Shown: positions 8,122 to 16,740, numbered from the stretch's first letter. The stretch is DNA of 57,717 nucleotides from Terriglobia bacterium (GCA_025363475.1 JANYDS010000030.1:1-57717), one strand, 5' to 3'. Translations and numbers: made by a program. The notes: generated from the letters alone by a model not told the origin.

Positions 8122-8775
8122 CTAACGAACCTGTTCCAGCCGCAGCCCAGGAACGATGTCCTTCTGAAGCGGAGGTTCAGAAACAACCGGAACGGGTGCC
8201 GGCGAAGGCGCGACAAAAGATACGGAAATGCGTCGCGGTGGCTCAGCATGCACCGCAACCATCCCATAGCGCACAACAAACTCCGCAATACTGAGATAAA
8301 TCAAAATGCGAAGCGCAGCCGGAGGCGGTGCGGGAATCCGAAATCGCGGCAGCAAACCTAACACCACCAGCACAACACACAAAGGCACGTACATCCCCGA
8401 ATAACCATTAGCCCAAACATGCAGCGGCCCAAACCAAAACACCGCGAGCAAGCCGGCAACCAGCCCCGGATACGCTCCCAGCCACCGCCGCACCGTCCAA
8501 CAGCAGAGCGCACAGAAAGCAGCCATTTCTGCCAGAGCCAGAGTCCACTCAGCCGGCAATATACCTGGTGCCGGATGTTGACGCAACAATGCCAGTCGCA
8601 GCACCACCGGTAACAGCGCCATCAGCATCAAAGACCAAACGCCATGCTCCGCCAGTCGCCGCAACACCGGCTCCACATACCGTGGCCATAAAATGGCTAA
8701 CAGGAACAGCAAAGCCGCAAGCGCCAGTTCAATGAAGTCGCCGGTACCGAACCCAATTGGATTATCAATCTGCAA
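8122..8775 (-). CDS. Polytopic membrane protein of unknown function
   Basis: The 217-residue protein has about six hydrophobic segments (near 12-30, 46-62, 80-96, 104-122, 128-146 and 157-175), then a Pro-rich tail predicted outside the membrane. The start used is TTG at 8775, because the hydrophobic N-terminus follows at once and no in-frame ATG lies nearby. That base is also the first base of the divergent methyltransferase ATG, so there is no spacer between the two genes. No family was recognised. It could be a small integral membrane partner of the nearby surface-polymer genes. Confidence 0.6.
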   Translation of the reverse strand: MQIDNPIGFGTGDFIELALAALLFLLAILWPRYVEPVLRRLAEHGVWSLMLMALLPVVLRLALLRQHPAPGILPAEWTLALAEMAAFCALCCWTVRRWLGAYPGLVAGLLAVFWFGPLHVWANGYSGMYVPLCVVLVVLGLLPRFRIPAPPPAALRILIYLSIAEFVVRYGMVAVHAEPPRRISVSFVAPSPAPVPVVSEPPLQKDIVPGLRLEQVR

Positions 8776-9491
8776 TGCCTCAATTATCTTCCCCGCAACT
8801 GTCCTGGACGCTGGAAGACCAGCAACTCATGACCGCCGCGAAGAACTATTTCGCATGGCAGAGCCGCCTGGCTCTGCCCGAACTCGGTCAGCGTGTCCTC
8901 GAAGTCGGCTGCGGCATCGGTAACTTCACCGGCCGGTTACTTGACCGCGAGGCGGTCATAGCAATCGACACGGAACCGCACTTTATCGAACACCTCAAAG
9001 CCCGCTATCCCAACCAGCCAAACCTCACAGCCCTAACCCACGACGCAGCCACTGGATTCTCAAACCTCAAGCAGTACCGCCCCGATTCCTGCGTCTGCCT
9101 CAATGTCCTCGAACACATCGAAGACGACACCCGCACACTACGGGATATAGCCGGGGTCGTCACTCCCGGCGGAGCAATCGTCCTCATCTTGCCCGCCTTC
9201 CCCGCGCTCACAGGCCCGATTGACCGCAACTTAAAACACTGCCGCCGCTACACGCGCAAGACGTTGACGAGCACCGCAAAAGCCGCCGGCCTCAAAATCC
9301 GCAAACTCCACTACATGAACCTCCCCGGCTTCTTCGGCTGGTGGCTCAACGCGCGAATCCTTCACCGCACCGCTCAATCCACCACACAAATCGCAGTCTT
9401 TGACCGCCTGATCGTGCCGCTGGCGTCCCGCCTCGAATCCCTGATCGACCCGCCCTTCGGCCAATCTCTTTTCTGCGTGCTTGTACAATAG
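8775..9491 (+). CDS. Class I SAM-dependent methyltransferase
   Basis: The protein is 238 residues when started at the ATG at 8775; an in-frame TTG at 8757 would add six. Motif I is VLEVGCGIGNF (about 41-51), followed by an acidic motif II (AIDTEP) and LNVLEHIEDD, the pattern of Methyltransf_11/25 small-molecule methyltransferases. The C-terminal part is hydrophobic with PGFFGWWLNAR, as in methyltransferases of lipid- or glycan-modification clusters. An acyltransferase gene follows directly, so the substrate may be a surface glycolipid or polyketide-like lipid. Substrate not determinable here. Confidence 0.8.
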   Translation: MPQLSSPQLSWTLEDQQLMTAAKNYFAWQSRLALPELGQRVLEVGCGIGNFTGRLLDREAVIAIDTEPHFIEHLKARYPNQPNLTALTHDAATGFSNLKQYRPDSCVCLNVLEHIEDDTRTLRDIAGVVTPGGAIVLILPAFPALTGPIDRNLKHCRRYTRKTLTSTAKAAGLKIRKLHYMNLPGFFGWWLNARILHRTAQSTTQIAVFDRLIVPLASRLESLIDPPFGQSLFCVLVQ

Positions 9492-9541
9492 ATCACATCG
9501 CTCAACCACTCCAGCCTGCGGACCAGCCGCGCGCGCAATAT

Positions 9542-10669
9542 TTGCCGGCCCTCACAGGCCTGCGATTCTTTCTCGCGCTCTGGGTAATTCTGCACCACCT
9601 CACCGGCAACAAAATGATGCTGGAGCAGTGGGAGCAGTCCTTGCCCGTGCTCGCCCAAAGCTTGCTCCGCCACGGCTATCTGGCAGTCCAGACCTTTTTC
9701 ATACTCTCGGGTTTCGTCCTCGCGCAAAGTTATTCACGCACGCAATGGACTCGCACCAGCCTCATTCGTTTCGGCATGGCCCGGTTCGCCCGCATCTATC
9801 CTGTCTACCTTCTCAGCCTCCTCGTGGTCTCCCGCTTCATTCTGGAAACACTGGCGAAGCCAGACCACACCCCCGCGCAGAAGGCCGCCCTGCTGGGCGA
9901 TTACGGCTTCGTTTTGATGGGCTGGCTGGGACCTCTCAATGTGGGCTGGAACACACCCGCATGGTCGCTTTCCTGCGAATTGTTTTTCTATCTGTGCTTC
10001 CCGCTGCTGTTCCTCTGGCTGCGAAAACCGGGGTTCCTAAAACTAACGGCAGCCTTCGCGCTCACGCTGGCAGTACCCGTCTTCCTCGCCCGGGCCGGCG
10101 TACCTGATTACTGGAAACCCATCCACCACCTTTCAGATTTTGTCGCCGGAATTGCAGCCTGTGGACTCTACGAAATCATCTGCCGTAAAACACCGGCAAT
10201 GAAGAAGCAGGGCTTCTGGCTCGTTCTGGCTGCATTCCTTGCCGGAGCCGTTCTCGTCGCCAATGAGCACCTGCTTGATGGCCTGCCATTTGACCTCAAC
10301 ACCGCGCTGCGTCCCCTCAACGTCGCCGCGCTGATCGGCCTCGCACTCGGGGGCGGCCTCATCGCCAAAGCCCTCTCCATCCGCCTCATTGAATACCTCG
10401 GCAAAGCCAGTTATTCCATGTACATCATGCATGTACCGCTGCTCTGGTGGTACAGCCGTTATGCGTTTCACAAGCTGGGTCCGGCCCCACACGGCATCAC
10501 CGCGCTGGTGTTCCTGGCAGGTGTTGTGGGAATTTCCAGTCTCGTTTTCACCTGGGTCGAAACGCCCGCCAGCGAATGGCTTAGAAGCGTCGCCGCAACC
10601 CGCTTAAATATCCCCGGCCAGCCGCTCCCGGTGTTTATGCCCGCGCCGCAGCTGATCTCGCAGCGCTAA
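9542..10669 (+). CDS. Acyltransferase 3 family membrane protein
   Basis: The protein has 375 residues from TTG at 9542. The frame stays open upstream into the methyltransferase end without an ATG or GTG, so the start is uncertain. It opens with ALTGLRFFLALWVILHH, the Acyl_transf_3 hallmark with the catalytic His pair, and has about ten membrane segments. PVYLLSL near 80 and SYSMYIMHVPLL near 295 are further family signatures. These enzymes move acetyl, succinyl or longer acyl groups onto sugars of surface polysaccharides at the inner membrane. Its 3' end overlaps the convergent STAS gene by 35 bp. Confidence 0.85.
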   Translation: MPALTGLRFFLALWVILHHLTGNKMMLEQWEQSLPVLAQSLLRHGYLAVQTFFILSGFVLAQSYSRTQWTRTSLIRFGMARFARIYPVYLLSLLVVSRFILETLAKPDHTPAQKAALLGDYGFVLMGWLGPLNVGWNTPAWSLSCELFFYLCFPLLFLWLRKPGFLKLTAAFALTLAVPVFLARAGVPDYWKPIHHLSDFVAGIAACGLYEIICRKTPAMKKQGFWLVLAAFLAGAVLVANEHLLDGLPFDLNTALRPLNVAALIGLALGGGLIAKALSIRLIEYLGKASYSMYIMHVPLLWWYSRYAFHKLGPAPHGITALVFLAGVVGISSLVFTWVETPASEWLRSVAATRLNIPGQPLPVFMPAPQLISQR

Positions 10670-10994
10670 AATTCCGGTCCGCTTCTTCCGCAGTTGCGAA
10701 CGCAGGCAAAATCGTATTCACCTTCGTAATCTCCAGCAGCATCGCGATACGCGGAGTTACCCCGACCACCGCAAAGAGCTTGCCACTCTTGCTGGAATCG
10801 CTCCACTGACGCAGTATCGTTCCAAGCCCTGCGGAATCCACATAAGGCGCACCCGCGACATCAATCACCAGATCCCACCCGGCGGCAGCCTTAAGCGCAT
10901 CCTCCAGCAAATGCAGCGTGGCAAGCGTCAGCGGCCCGTGCAACTGCAGAATCGCCGTATTCCCCGACGCCGCCTTGCCAATCCGGACTTCCAT
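10635..10994 (-). CDS. STAS-domain anti-sigma-factor antagonist
   Basis: This 119-residue single STAS domain resembles SpoIIAA/RsbV. The predicted phosphorylation serine is Ser54 in YVDSAGLG. The ATG at 10994 is preferred because AGG lies nine bases upstream; another ATG three codons earlier would remove that ribosome site. Members bind an anti-sigma factor or a serine kinase and are switched by phosphorylation. No kinase, phosphatase or sigma factor is nearby, so the partner is unknown. It is convergent with the acyltransferase and divergent from the PfkB gene. Confidence 0.85.
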   Translation of the reverse strand: MEVRIGKAASGNTAILQLHGPLTLATLHLLEDALKAAAGWDLVIDVAGAPYVDSAGLGTILRQWSDSSKSGKLFAVVGVTPRIAMLLEITKVNTILPAFATAEEADRNFSAARSAAARA

Positions 10995-11057
10995 CTGTTC
11001 CATCCTTCGGATTCTATTACGGCAGACAAGCCAGACGCACTCGCTACAATTGAACGA

Positions 11058-11978
11058 ATGTCCATGGTTATCGTTGGCTCCGTCGCCTATGACGGCGTCG
11101 AAACTCCTCACGGGAAAGTCGACCGCATGCTCGGAGGAGCGTGCACTTACATTGCGCTGGCCGCAAGCTACTTCACAAATCCGAAAATCGTAGCCGTTGT
11201 CGGTGATGATTTCGAAGAAAAAGATTACGATCTGCTCGCCTCCCGCGGCATCGATCTGGCCGGTCTCGAACGCGTCGCCGGCAAGACTTTTTTCTGGTCC
11301 GGCGTCTATTCGAAAGATATGAATGACCGCGAGACCACAGCCACAGACCTCAACGTCTTCGCCGGTTTCCAGCCCAAACTGCCGGAATCTTACAAAGCCT
11401 CGCCCTATCTTTTCCTCGGCAATATCCAGCCGGGCCTGCAGCGCGCAGTGAAAGAACAGATGAACACGGCCTCGCTCGCCCTCACCGGCGGCGACACCAT
11501 GAATTACTGGATTGCCGACTTCCGGGAGGAACTGCTCAAGACCATCGCAGGCTGGGATTTCTTGCTCATCAACGATTCCGAAGCCCGCATGCTCTCAGGT
11601 GAATACAACCTGCGTAAGGCCGCTTATAAAATTCAGGAAATGGGTCCGAAGACTCTCGTCATCAAGCGCGGCGAACATGGCGCAATCCTCTGGCATGGCG
11701 AACAGCATTTCATCGTCCCCGGCTACCTTCTTGATGACGTTTTCGACCCCACAGGCGCGGGCGATTGTTTCGCCGGCGGTTTCATGGGCTACCTTGCCGG
11801 TGCGGGCGTAACCGCCAACGGCAGCGCAGACCACAACACTCTCCGCCGAGCCGTCATCTACGGTTCGGTTATGGGTAGTTTCTGCTGTGAGCGCTTCGGC
11901 GTGGAACGCTTCCGCACACTGACGCGCAAAGAGATTGATGGCCGCTTCGAAGAGTTCAAAGACTTCACGTCTTTCTAA
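11058..11978 (+). CDS. PfkB-family carbohydrate/nucleoside kinase
   Basis: The protein has 306 residues from ATG at 11058; a second ATG two codons later is possible. The N-terminus MVIVGSVAYDG and the Gly-rich LGGACTYIALA are PfkB signature 1. DPTGAGDCFAGGF (near 230) is signature 2 with the catalytic Asp. Members phosphorylate sugars or nucleosides such as ribose, fructose or adenosine. The substrate cannot be read from the motifs. It begins a run of overlapping genes: the next frame starts 41 bp before its stop. Confidence 0.85.
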   Translation: MSMVIVGSVAYDGVETPHGKVDRMLGGACTYIALAASYFTNPKIVAVVGDDFEEKDYDLLASRGIDLAGLERVAGKTFFWSGVYSKDMNDRETTATDLNVFAGFQPKLPESYKASPYLFLGNIQPGLQRAVKEQMNTASLALTGGDTMNYWIADFREELLKTIAGWDFLLINDSEARMLSGEYNLRKAAYKIQEMGPKTLVIKRGEHGAILWHGEQHFIVPGYLLDDVFDPTGAGDCFAGGFMGYLAGAGVTANGSADHNTLRRAVIYGSVMGSFCCERFGVERFRTLTRKEIDGRFEEFKDFTSF

Positions 11979-13503
11979 CTGGCCCGTCCCCGTCTGCCTG
12001 CTGGTAACCGCCGCCGTCATGGCAGCGGCGGTTGCGTATTTCTACCGCGACGGCAGCACGCTGTATTTCGGCGATGCTGAAGCCCACCTCAACATCTCCC
12101 GCCGCATTCTCGATTCGCGCACGCCCGGCTGGCTCCAGTTCGGCACCACCTGGCTGCCCTTGCCGCATCTGCTCATGATTCCGCTCGTGCGCGACCCGCA
12201 CCTGTGGCAAACAGGCCTCGCCGGTGCCATCACCGCCGGTATCTGCATGGCACTGGCCGCCACCTTCCTGTTCGCAGCCATCTATCGCCTGTTCCGCAAC
12301 GTCATCGCCGCCACCACCGCCACCGCCATCTTCCTGCTGAACCCCAACACGCTCTACCTGGGTGCCATCCCCATGACTGAGCCAATATTTTTCGCCGCCC
12401 TCTTCGCCCTCCTGTACTTCACCGTCCGCTATGCCGAAACCACCGGCTGGGGCGCACTGCTGGGCGCGTCAATCGCCGCCTGGGCCGGTACCCTCACACG
12501 TTATGAAGCGTGGATCCTGCTGCCATTCACCGCGCTGTTTATTCTCACCTGGGGCCCGCGTAAAACGTTGCCAAAACGTGCCACCGCCGCCGTAGTGTTT
12601 TGCGTCCTCGCGGGTTCAGGCCCCCTCATCTGGCTGTTCCACAACTACTGGCAGTTCGGCGACCCGCTCTACTTCTACCGGGGGCCCTGGTCCGCCCTCG
12701 CCATTCAGGGCAACACCTCGTATCCAGGCAAGGGAAAATGGCTGCAGGCAATCCAATATTACTTCGCCGCCGGACAACTCATTGCCGGGTTGCCAGCAAT
12801 GGTAATCGGCGCGGCCGGCCTGTTACTCACCCTGCAACGCCGCGCCTTCTGGCCACTCTTCCTGCTCGCATTGCCACCAGCGTTTTACGTCCTGAGTATT
12901 CATTCCTCCGGCACACCCATCTACGTCCCCACGCTCTGGCCCTTCAGCTTTTACAACACCCGCTACGCCATGGCTTTCCTGCCTTTAATCGCCCTCGGTG
13001 CCGCAGCATTAACGCGTCTGCACAAATACGTTGCCCCGGCTATTCTGGTCGCTGTATTCGCCCCGCTGCTATTGCATCCCGCCCAGCGATCCGTCACCTG
13101 GCGCGAAGCCGAACAGAACTCCCGCGTACGCCGCCTGTGGACCTCGCGCGCAACCGACTATCTGCGTGCCAATGCCCGGCCCGGCAACACCTGGTTCACC
13201 ACCTTCGGCGACGTCAGCGCCATCTACCGAACTCTCGGCATTCCGTTCCGCCAGACCCTCACCGGCGACAACCCGATTGAGTGGTCACTCGCCACCACCA
13301 GTCCGCAGCTAAGCCTGCATGAAGACTGGGCCGTCGTTAATTCCGGCGAAGAAGCGCAGAGCACAATCGACCGTATTCGCCTCACCGGGCCGCGCTACGA
13401 ACTGGAACAGCGCATCATGGTTAAAGGCGCGCGTGTGCTTGAAATCTACCGCCGCCTGCCCGACCCTCCACCACAAACGAAATATGAAGATCCCCTTCAC
13501 TAA
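11938..13503 (+). CDS. GT-C-type membrane glycosyltransferase (GT39/PMT-like)
   Basis: The 521-residue integral membrane protein has about ten or more hydrophobic segments. After the first segment comes GDAEAHL (about residue 45), the acidic luminal loop motif typical of GT-C enzymes that use polyprenyl-phosphate sugars. A second loop has TRYEAW. The C-terminal third is soluble-like with a DWAVVNSG stretch. The ATG at 11938 lies inside the end of the PfkB gene. These enzymes transfer sugars on the periplasmic face. The acceptor is unknown. Its end overlaps the dapF-like gene by 20 bp. Confidence 0.75.
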   Translation: MAASKSSKTSRLSNWPVPVCLLVTAAVMAAAVAYFYRDGSTLYFGDAEAHLNISRRILDSRTPGWLQFGTTWLPLPHLLMIPLVRDPHLWQTGLAGAITAGICMALAATFLFAAIYRLFRNVIAATTATAIFLLNPNTLYLGAIPMTEPIFFAALFALLYFTVRYAETTGWGALLGASIAAWAGTLTRYEAWILLPFTALFILTWGPRKTLPKRATAAVVFCVLAGSGPLIWLFHNYWQFGDPLYFYRGPWSALAIQGNTSYPGKGKWLQAIQYYFAAGQLIAGLPAMVIGAAGLLLTLQRRAFWPLFLLALPPAFYVLSIHSSGTPIYVPTLWPFSFYNTRYAMAFLPLIALGAAALTRLHKYVAPAILVAVFAPLLLHPAQRSVTWREAEQNSRVRRLWTSRATDYLRANARPGNTWFTTFGDVSAIYRTLGIPFRQTLTGDNPIEWSLATTSPQLSLHEDWAVVNSGEEAQSTIDRIRLTGPRYELEQRIMVKGARVLEIYRRLPDPPPQTKYEDPLH

Positions 13504-14281
13504 ACTCCACGGCGCAAAGAACGACTTTCTGCTCACCCTCGCCGCCCATGCCCCCAACGCAGACTTGCCAGCCATCTCCGTTGCCATCTGCAACCGCTAC
13601 ACCGGCGTCGGTGCTGACGGTTGGATGATCGTCGATCCCACTCCAGGAGACGATTTCGACGCCACCATCCGTCTCTTTAATTCCGACGGCAGCGAACCCG
13701 AACTTTCCGGCAACGGCACACGCTGCGCCGCTCTGCTGCTTCTTGACCAGCACCCGGACGAAATCCGCATCCGCACCGGTGCAGGCATCAAGCACCTGAA
13801 GCTGATTTCTCAGGCGGCCGGCGAATATCTCTTCGAAATGAACATGGGCGAAATCAAAGTGGTCGATCTCACTGCCACCGTGCAAAACCACGATGCCGTC
13901 CTCGTCAACGCCGGCAACCCCCAGTGCGCTATGCCGGTTGCGGATTTCGACTTCGACTGGCGCGCGCTCGGCAACGCAGTAGAGCATGATCCGCGCTTTC
14001 CCAACCGCACCAATGTGTCTTTCATCCGGCCCGTCGATCCTCACACCATCGATGTCCGTTTCTGGGAACGCGGCGCAGGGGAAACCAACAGTTCCGGCAC
14101 CGGCTCAACCGGCGCAGCCATCGCCGCAATCGCACGAGGTCTCGCCATCAGTCCGGTCACAGTCCTGACCCCGGCAGGCCCGTTGACCCTGCGCACGGAA
14201 GACGGCGTATGGCTTACCGGTCCCGCCGCAGTGGTAGCCGACGGGTTGTTTCACTATGGGAGAATTGGCGCTGATGAGTAG
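13484..14281 (+). CDS. dapF: Diaminopimelate epimerase homologue with Cys-to-Ser change
   Basis: The protein has 265 residues, the usual DapF length, with the two-lobed repeat. DapF interconverts LL- and meso-diaminopimelate for lysine and peptidoglycan synthesis, using two cysteines. The first is present (Cys81 in GNGTRC). The second, normally in the ACGSG loop, is Ser204 here (ETNSSGTG). Substrate loops ERGAGET and FNSDG are intact. The start ATG before MKIPFTKLHGAKNDF is chosen from family alignment and overlaps the glycosyltransferase end. The Ser may allow an altered reaction, or this lineage may tolerate it. Whether it is the true DapF is open. Confidence 0.8.
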   Translation: MKIPFTKLHGAKNDFLLTLAAHAPNADLPAISVAICNRYTGVGADGWMIVDPTPGDDFDATIRLFNSDGSEPELSGNGTRCAALLLLDQHPDEIRIRTGAGIKHLKLISQAAGEYLFEMNMGEIKVVDLTATVQNHDAVLVNAGNPQCAMPVADFDFDWRALGNAVEHDPRFPNRTNVSFIRPVDPHTIDVRFWERGAGETNSSGTGSTGAAIAAIARGLAISPVTVLTPAGPLTLRTEDGVWLTGPAAVVADGLFHYGRIGADE

Positions 14282-15587
14282 CCCGGTAAGCGCACAGAAG
14301 GCACTGGAAGAAAAGATCAAAACACGAACCGCCCGCGTCGGCGTCGTTGGTCTGGGATATGTCGGGCTTCCCCTGGCTGTCGAATATGCGCGGGAAGGCT
14401 TCCACGTCACAGGCATCGACATCGATGAACCGAAAGTCGCCCGAGTAAACGCAGCCGATTCCTACATCGGCGATATCCCCTCTGCCGCCCTCGAACCCAT
14501 CGTGGCCAAAGGACTCCTTCGTGCCACCACCGACTTTTCGGTGATCCGCGACCTCGACACCATCAACATCTGCGTCCCCACGCCGCTGCGCAAAACCAAA
14601 GACCCGGATATGAGCTACATCGTTTCCGCGTGTGAGGAAATTGCCAAATACCTGCATCCCGGCGTTCTCGTCACCCTCGAATCCACCACCTATCCCGGCA
14701 CAACGGATGAACTGGTACTGCCTCTGCTGGAAAAAGACGGGCTGAAAGTCGGCCTCGATTTCTTCCTCTGTTTTTCGCCCGAGCGCGTGGACCCGGGCAA
14801 TGTCAAATTCCAGACCAAAAACATTCCGAAAGTGGTTGGTGGCACCACTGCCGCCTGCACCGAACTGGGCAAGCTTTTCTATGAACAGGCGCTCGAAACG
14901 GTAGTTCCGGTAAGTTCCACCCGGGTGGCTGAGATGGTTAAGCTCCTTGAAAATACGTTCCGCATGATCAACATCGGCCTGGCGAACGAAATGGCCACCA
15001 TGTGCGATGGCATGGGCATTAACGTCTGGGAAGTGATCTCGGCGGCAGCCACCAAGCCATTTGGGTTCATGCCGTTTTATCCGGGGCCGGGCCTCGGCGG
15101 ACACTGCATTCCCATTGACCCCTTCTACCTTTCCTGGAAATCTAAACAGTCCGGCATCGAAGCGCGGTTCATTGAACTGGCCGGCCAGATCAACGGCCAG
15201 ATGCCCCATTTCGTGGCAGGCAAGGTCCAGAATGCACTGAATGATGTGGGCAAGGCCGTCAAGGGCTCAAAGATTCACATCTACGGGGTTTCCTACAAGC
15301 GCGACATCGATGATGTGCGCGAATCTCCGGCTCTCGATGTGATTCATCTCCTCGAAAAGCGCGGTGCCACCATTTCTTACACGGACCCCTACGTGCCCGA
15401 AATCCGTCTCCAGGACGAACGCGTACTGAGGGAAAACAGCGCTGCAATCAGCGATTCAGATTGTGTTGTTATCATCACGGATCACTCAGCGTTTGATTAC
15501 AAAAAACTCCTGGACCAGTCCAAACTAATCGTGGACACGCGCAACGCCATGAAGGGCATAGTCTCAGAAAAAATCGTCCGCCTTTAA
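14274..15587 (+). CDS. Nucleotide-sugar dehydrogenase (UDP-GlcNAc/ManNAc 6-dehydrogenase type)
   Basis: The protein has 437 residues from ATG at 14274, which has GGGAGA ten bases upstream; an ATG at 14256 in the same frame is the alternative. The Rossmann motif GLGYVGLP near 30 binds NAD. FSPERVDPGN and the catalytic-Cys motif GGHCIPIDP are the UDPG/MGDP dehydrogenase hallmarks, and a C-terminal UDP-binding domain follows. It oxidises the C6 alcohol of a UDP-sugar to a uronate for surface polysaccharide. The start lies inside the dapF-like gene end. The last 24 bp overlap the frame of a degraded toxin gene on the other strand. Confidence 0.9.
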   Translation: MSSPVSAQKALEEKIKTRTARVGVVGLGYVGLPLAVEYAREGFHVTGIDIDEPKVARVNAADSYIGDIPSAALEPIVAKGLLRATTDFSVIRDLDTINICVPTPLRKTKDPDMSYIVSACEEIAKYLHPGVLVTLESTTYPGTTDELVLPLLEKDGLKVGLDFFLCFSPERVDPGNVKFQTKNIPKVVGGTTAACTELGKLFYEQALETVVPVSSTRVAEMVKLLENTFRMINIGLANEMATMCDGMGINVWEVISAAATKPFGFMPFYPGPGLGGHCIPIDPFYLSWKSKQSGIEARFIELAGQINGQMPHFVAGKVQNALNDVGKAVKGSKIHIYGVSYKRDIDDVRESPALDVIHLLEKRGATISYTDPYVPEIRLQDERVLRENSAAISDSDCVVIITDHSAFDYKKLLDQSKLIVDTRNAMKGIVSEKIVRL

Positions 15588-15589
15588 GG

Positions 15590-15860
15590 ATGGCACCCGA
15601 ACTACCACTACACGGCGACCTCTCGCGGTAACGTAGAGCGCTCGCGAGATGCCATCGTTTCCCTCCACCGGCATCTCCCATAAGGGCCTTCCAGACGCTT
15701 TACATGCGGCTCACGAACCCGTTCAAGGCCGTATCCCTGAATCAGCTCGACAAATCCGGCGAAACCGGGCTTTCATGTCGAGAGGCACTTCCTCAAGCTC
15801 TCCCCGAAAGCGGTCGTCGAGCAATTCCACCCTCCGCGTCTTACGTCCATAATTATTTGC
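15590..15860 (-). pseudogene. Degraded HigB/RelE-type toxin (phage Gp49-like), two frameshifts
   Basis: Three minus-strand frames join into one toxin of this family. The first carries VELLDDRFRGELEEVPLDMK, the second ELIQGYGLERVREPHVKRLEGP and the third LWEMPVEGNDGISRALYVT, then GRRVVVVRV. The first break fits one extra T after CGGATTTG (near 15755) and the second a missing T in GGCCCTTATGG (near 15690). The usual C-terminal KKTQKTP is lost where the frame meets the end of the nucleotide-sugar dehydrogenase gene. No antitoxin partner is recognisable next to it. It is not functional. Confidence 0.7.
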
Positions 15861-15923
15861 ATTTTTGCAATATCGCCAACGCCGACAGTTCGGCCTCCTC
15901 TTATCCCCCTCTACCTATCCCCT

Positions 15924-16030
15924 CTACCCATAAACACTACGCCCCGGCCCCGCATACCCCTCATAAAAATGCTGATAAACAACGTCGCATTTCTGCGCAT
16001 ACAACCCCTTGTCATCAACCCCGCCTGAGC
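15924..16030 (-). pseudogene. C-terminal scrap of a restriction endonuclease (HsdR-like)
   Basis: The frame ends KCDVVYQHFYEGYAGPGRSVYG, preceded by DDKGLYAQ. This resembles the extreme C-terminus of type I restriction HsdR proteins, which end in a similar KCD-VYQH-YE-Y-GEG-SVY pattern. The match is from memory. Upstream codons (16031-16098) show no continuing homology, so only about 30 residues remain. A short pyrimidine-rich repeat (TCCCCTCTACC-like) lies just beyond the stop on the plus strand. Confidence 0.45.
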
Positions 16031-16098
16031 GCCAGGTACGCACGAAAATTATAGTGATCCGCGCTGATTTGCATGCGGCCCTTGACCAGTTGCCCTCT

Positions 16099-16506
16099 CT
16101 AAAACCAGTCTTCACAATTGAGCCCCGGAACCCGCGAAAACTCCGCAACATTGTTCGTCACCAGCGTGCATCCATAAGCCAAAGCCGTCCCGGCGATCAT
16201 CAAGTCGTACGGCCCGATCGTCAACCCCCGCCGCTCCAGATCCAGCCTGACAGCGGCTGCCCGTGCTGCTGCCCGCTCGTCAAACGGCAGGACTGCCGTC
16301 ACGCTGAGAAGCCTCCTCAACTGTTCCCGCCGCAGTTCCGGGTTGACTGAGCGCAAGGTTCCGTATTCAATTTCATAAGCCACCACAGCCGGAATCCCAA
16401 TCAGGCCCGGATCCGTCCGAGCCAGCCGCTCCCGCACCCGGCCGATCCCTTTCAGTGCATGGATCAGCGCATTCCAATCCAGCGCAAAGCCCGGACGGCC
16501 CCGCAA
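16099..16506 (-). CDS. vapC: VapC-like PIN-domain ribonuclease toxin
   Basis: The 135-residue PIN domain has acidic residues expected for the metal site: Asp10 in FALDWNAL, Glu45 in AYEIEYG and Asp101 in GPYDLMIA. The fourth position is in VTNNVAEF, where Asn replaces the usual Asp, as in many VapC proteins. VapC cleaves tRNA or rRNA when free of VapB. The start is TTG at 16506, immediately after the vapB TAA and in the same frame. Four residues (GRPG) near the start appear extra compared with the usual MRFALD opening. It may be active. Confidence 0.8.
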   Translation of the reverse strand: MRGRPGFALDWNALIHALKGIGRVRERLARTDPGLIGIPAVVAYEIEYGTLRSVNPELRREQLRRLLSVTAVLPFDERAAARAAAVRLDLERRGLTIGPYDLMIAGTALAYGCTLVTNNVAEFSRVPGLNCEDWF

Positions 16507-16740
16507 TTAAAGACCCTCTCGCGGAACATCCTTGCCGAGTCCGGCGCGCAACTGCTCCGACGCCGGGAAATCCTGCTCCCAACTCCCCAGAATCTCCAGT
16601 ACGTCCGCAGGCCATTGGTCGCGTGTCTGTCTGCGGATCGCCTCGCCCACCCATTTACTGGCCGATTCACCCGCCCGCCGCGCCGCTTCCCGCACCATCT
16701 GATCAGTCTCCCGGTCAAGGTAAATGGTCATCTGAGGCAT
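16507..16740 (-). CDS. vapB: VapB-like ribbon-helix-helix antitoxin
   Basis: The 77-residue protein opens with MPQMTIYLDRETDQMV, a ribbon-helix-helix (CopG/Arc type) DNA-binding fold, with ASKWVGEAIRR in the second helix. The C-terminus DFPASEQLRAG-DVPREGL is the toxin-binding tail typical of this VapB class. The ATG at 16740 is used, since the longer frame upstream is not conserved-looking. It neutralises VapC and should repress the shared promoter. The stop TAA is directly followed, in frame, by the vapC TTG. Confidence 0.8.
   Translation of the reverse strand: MPQMTIYLDRETDQMVREAARRAGESASKWVGEAIRRQTRDQWPADVLEILGSWEQDFPASEQLRAGLGKDVPREGL

Noticed and set aside
14214-15209. A 331-codon minus-strand frame
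   Set aside because: It is the antisense of the nucleotide-sugar dehydrogenase gene, which has clear motifs; the shadow has none.
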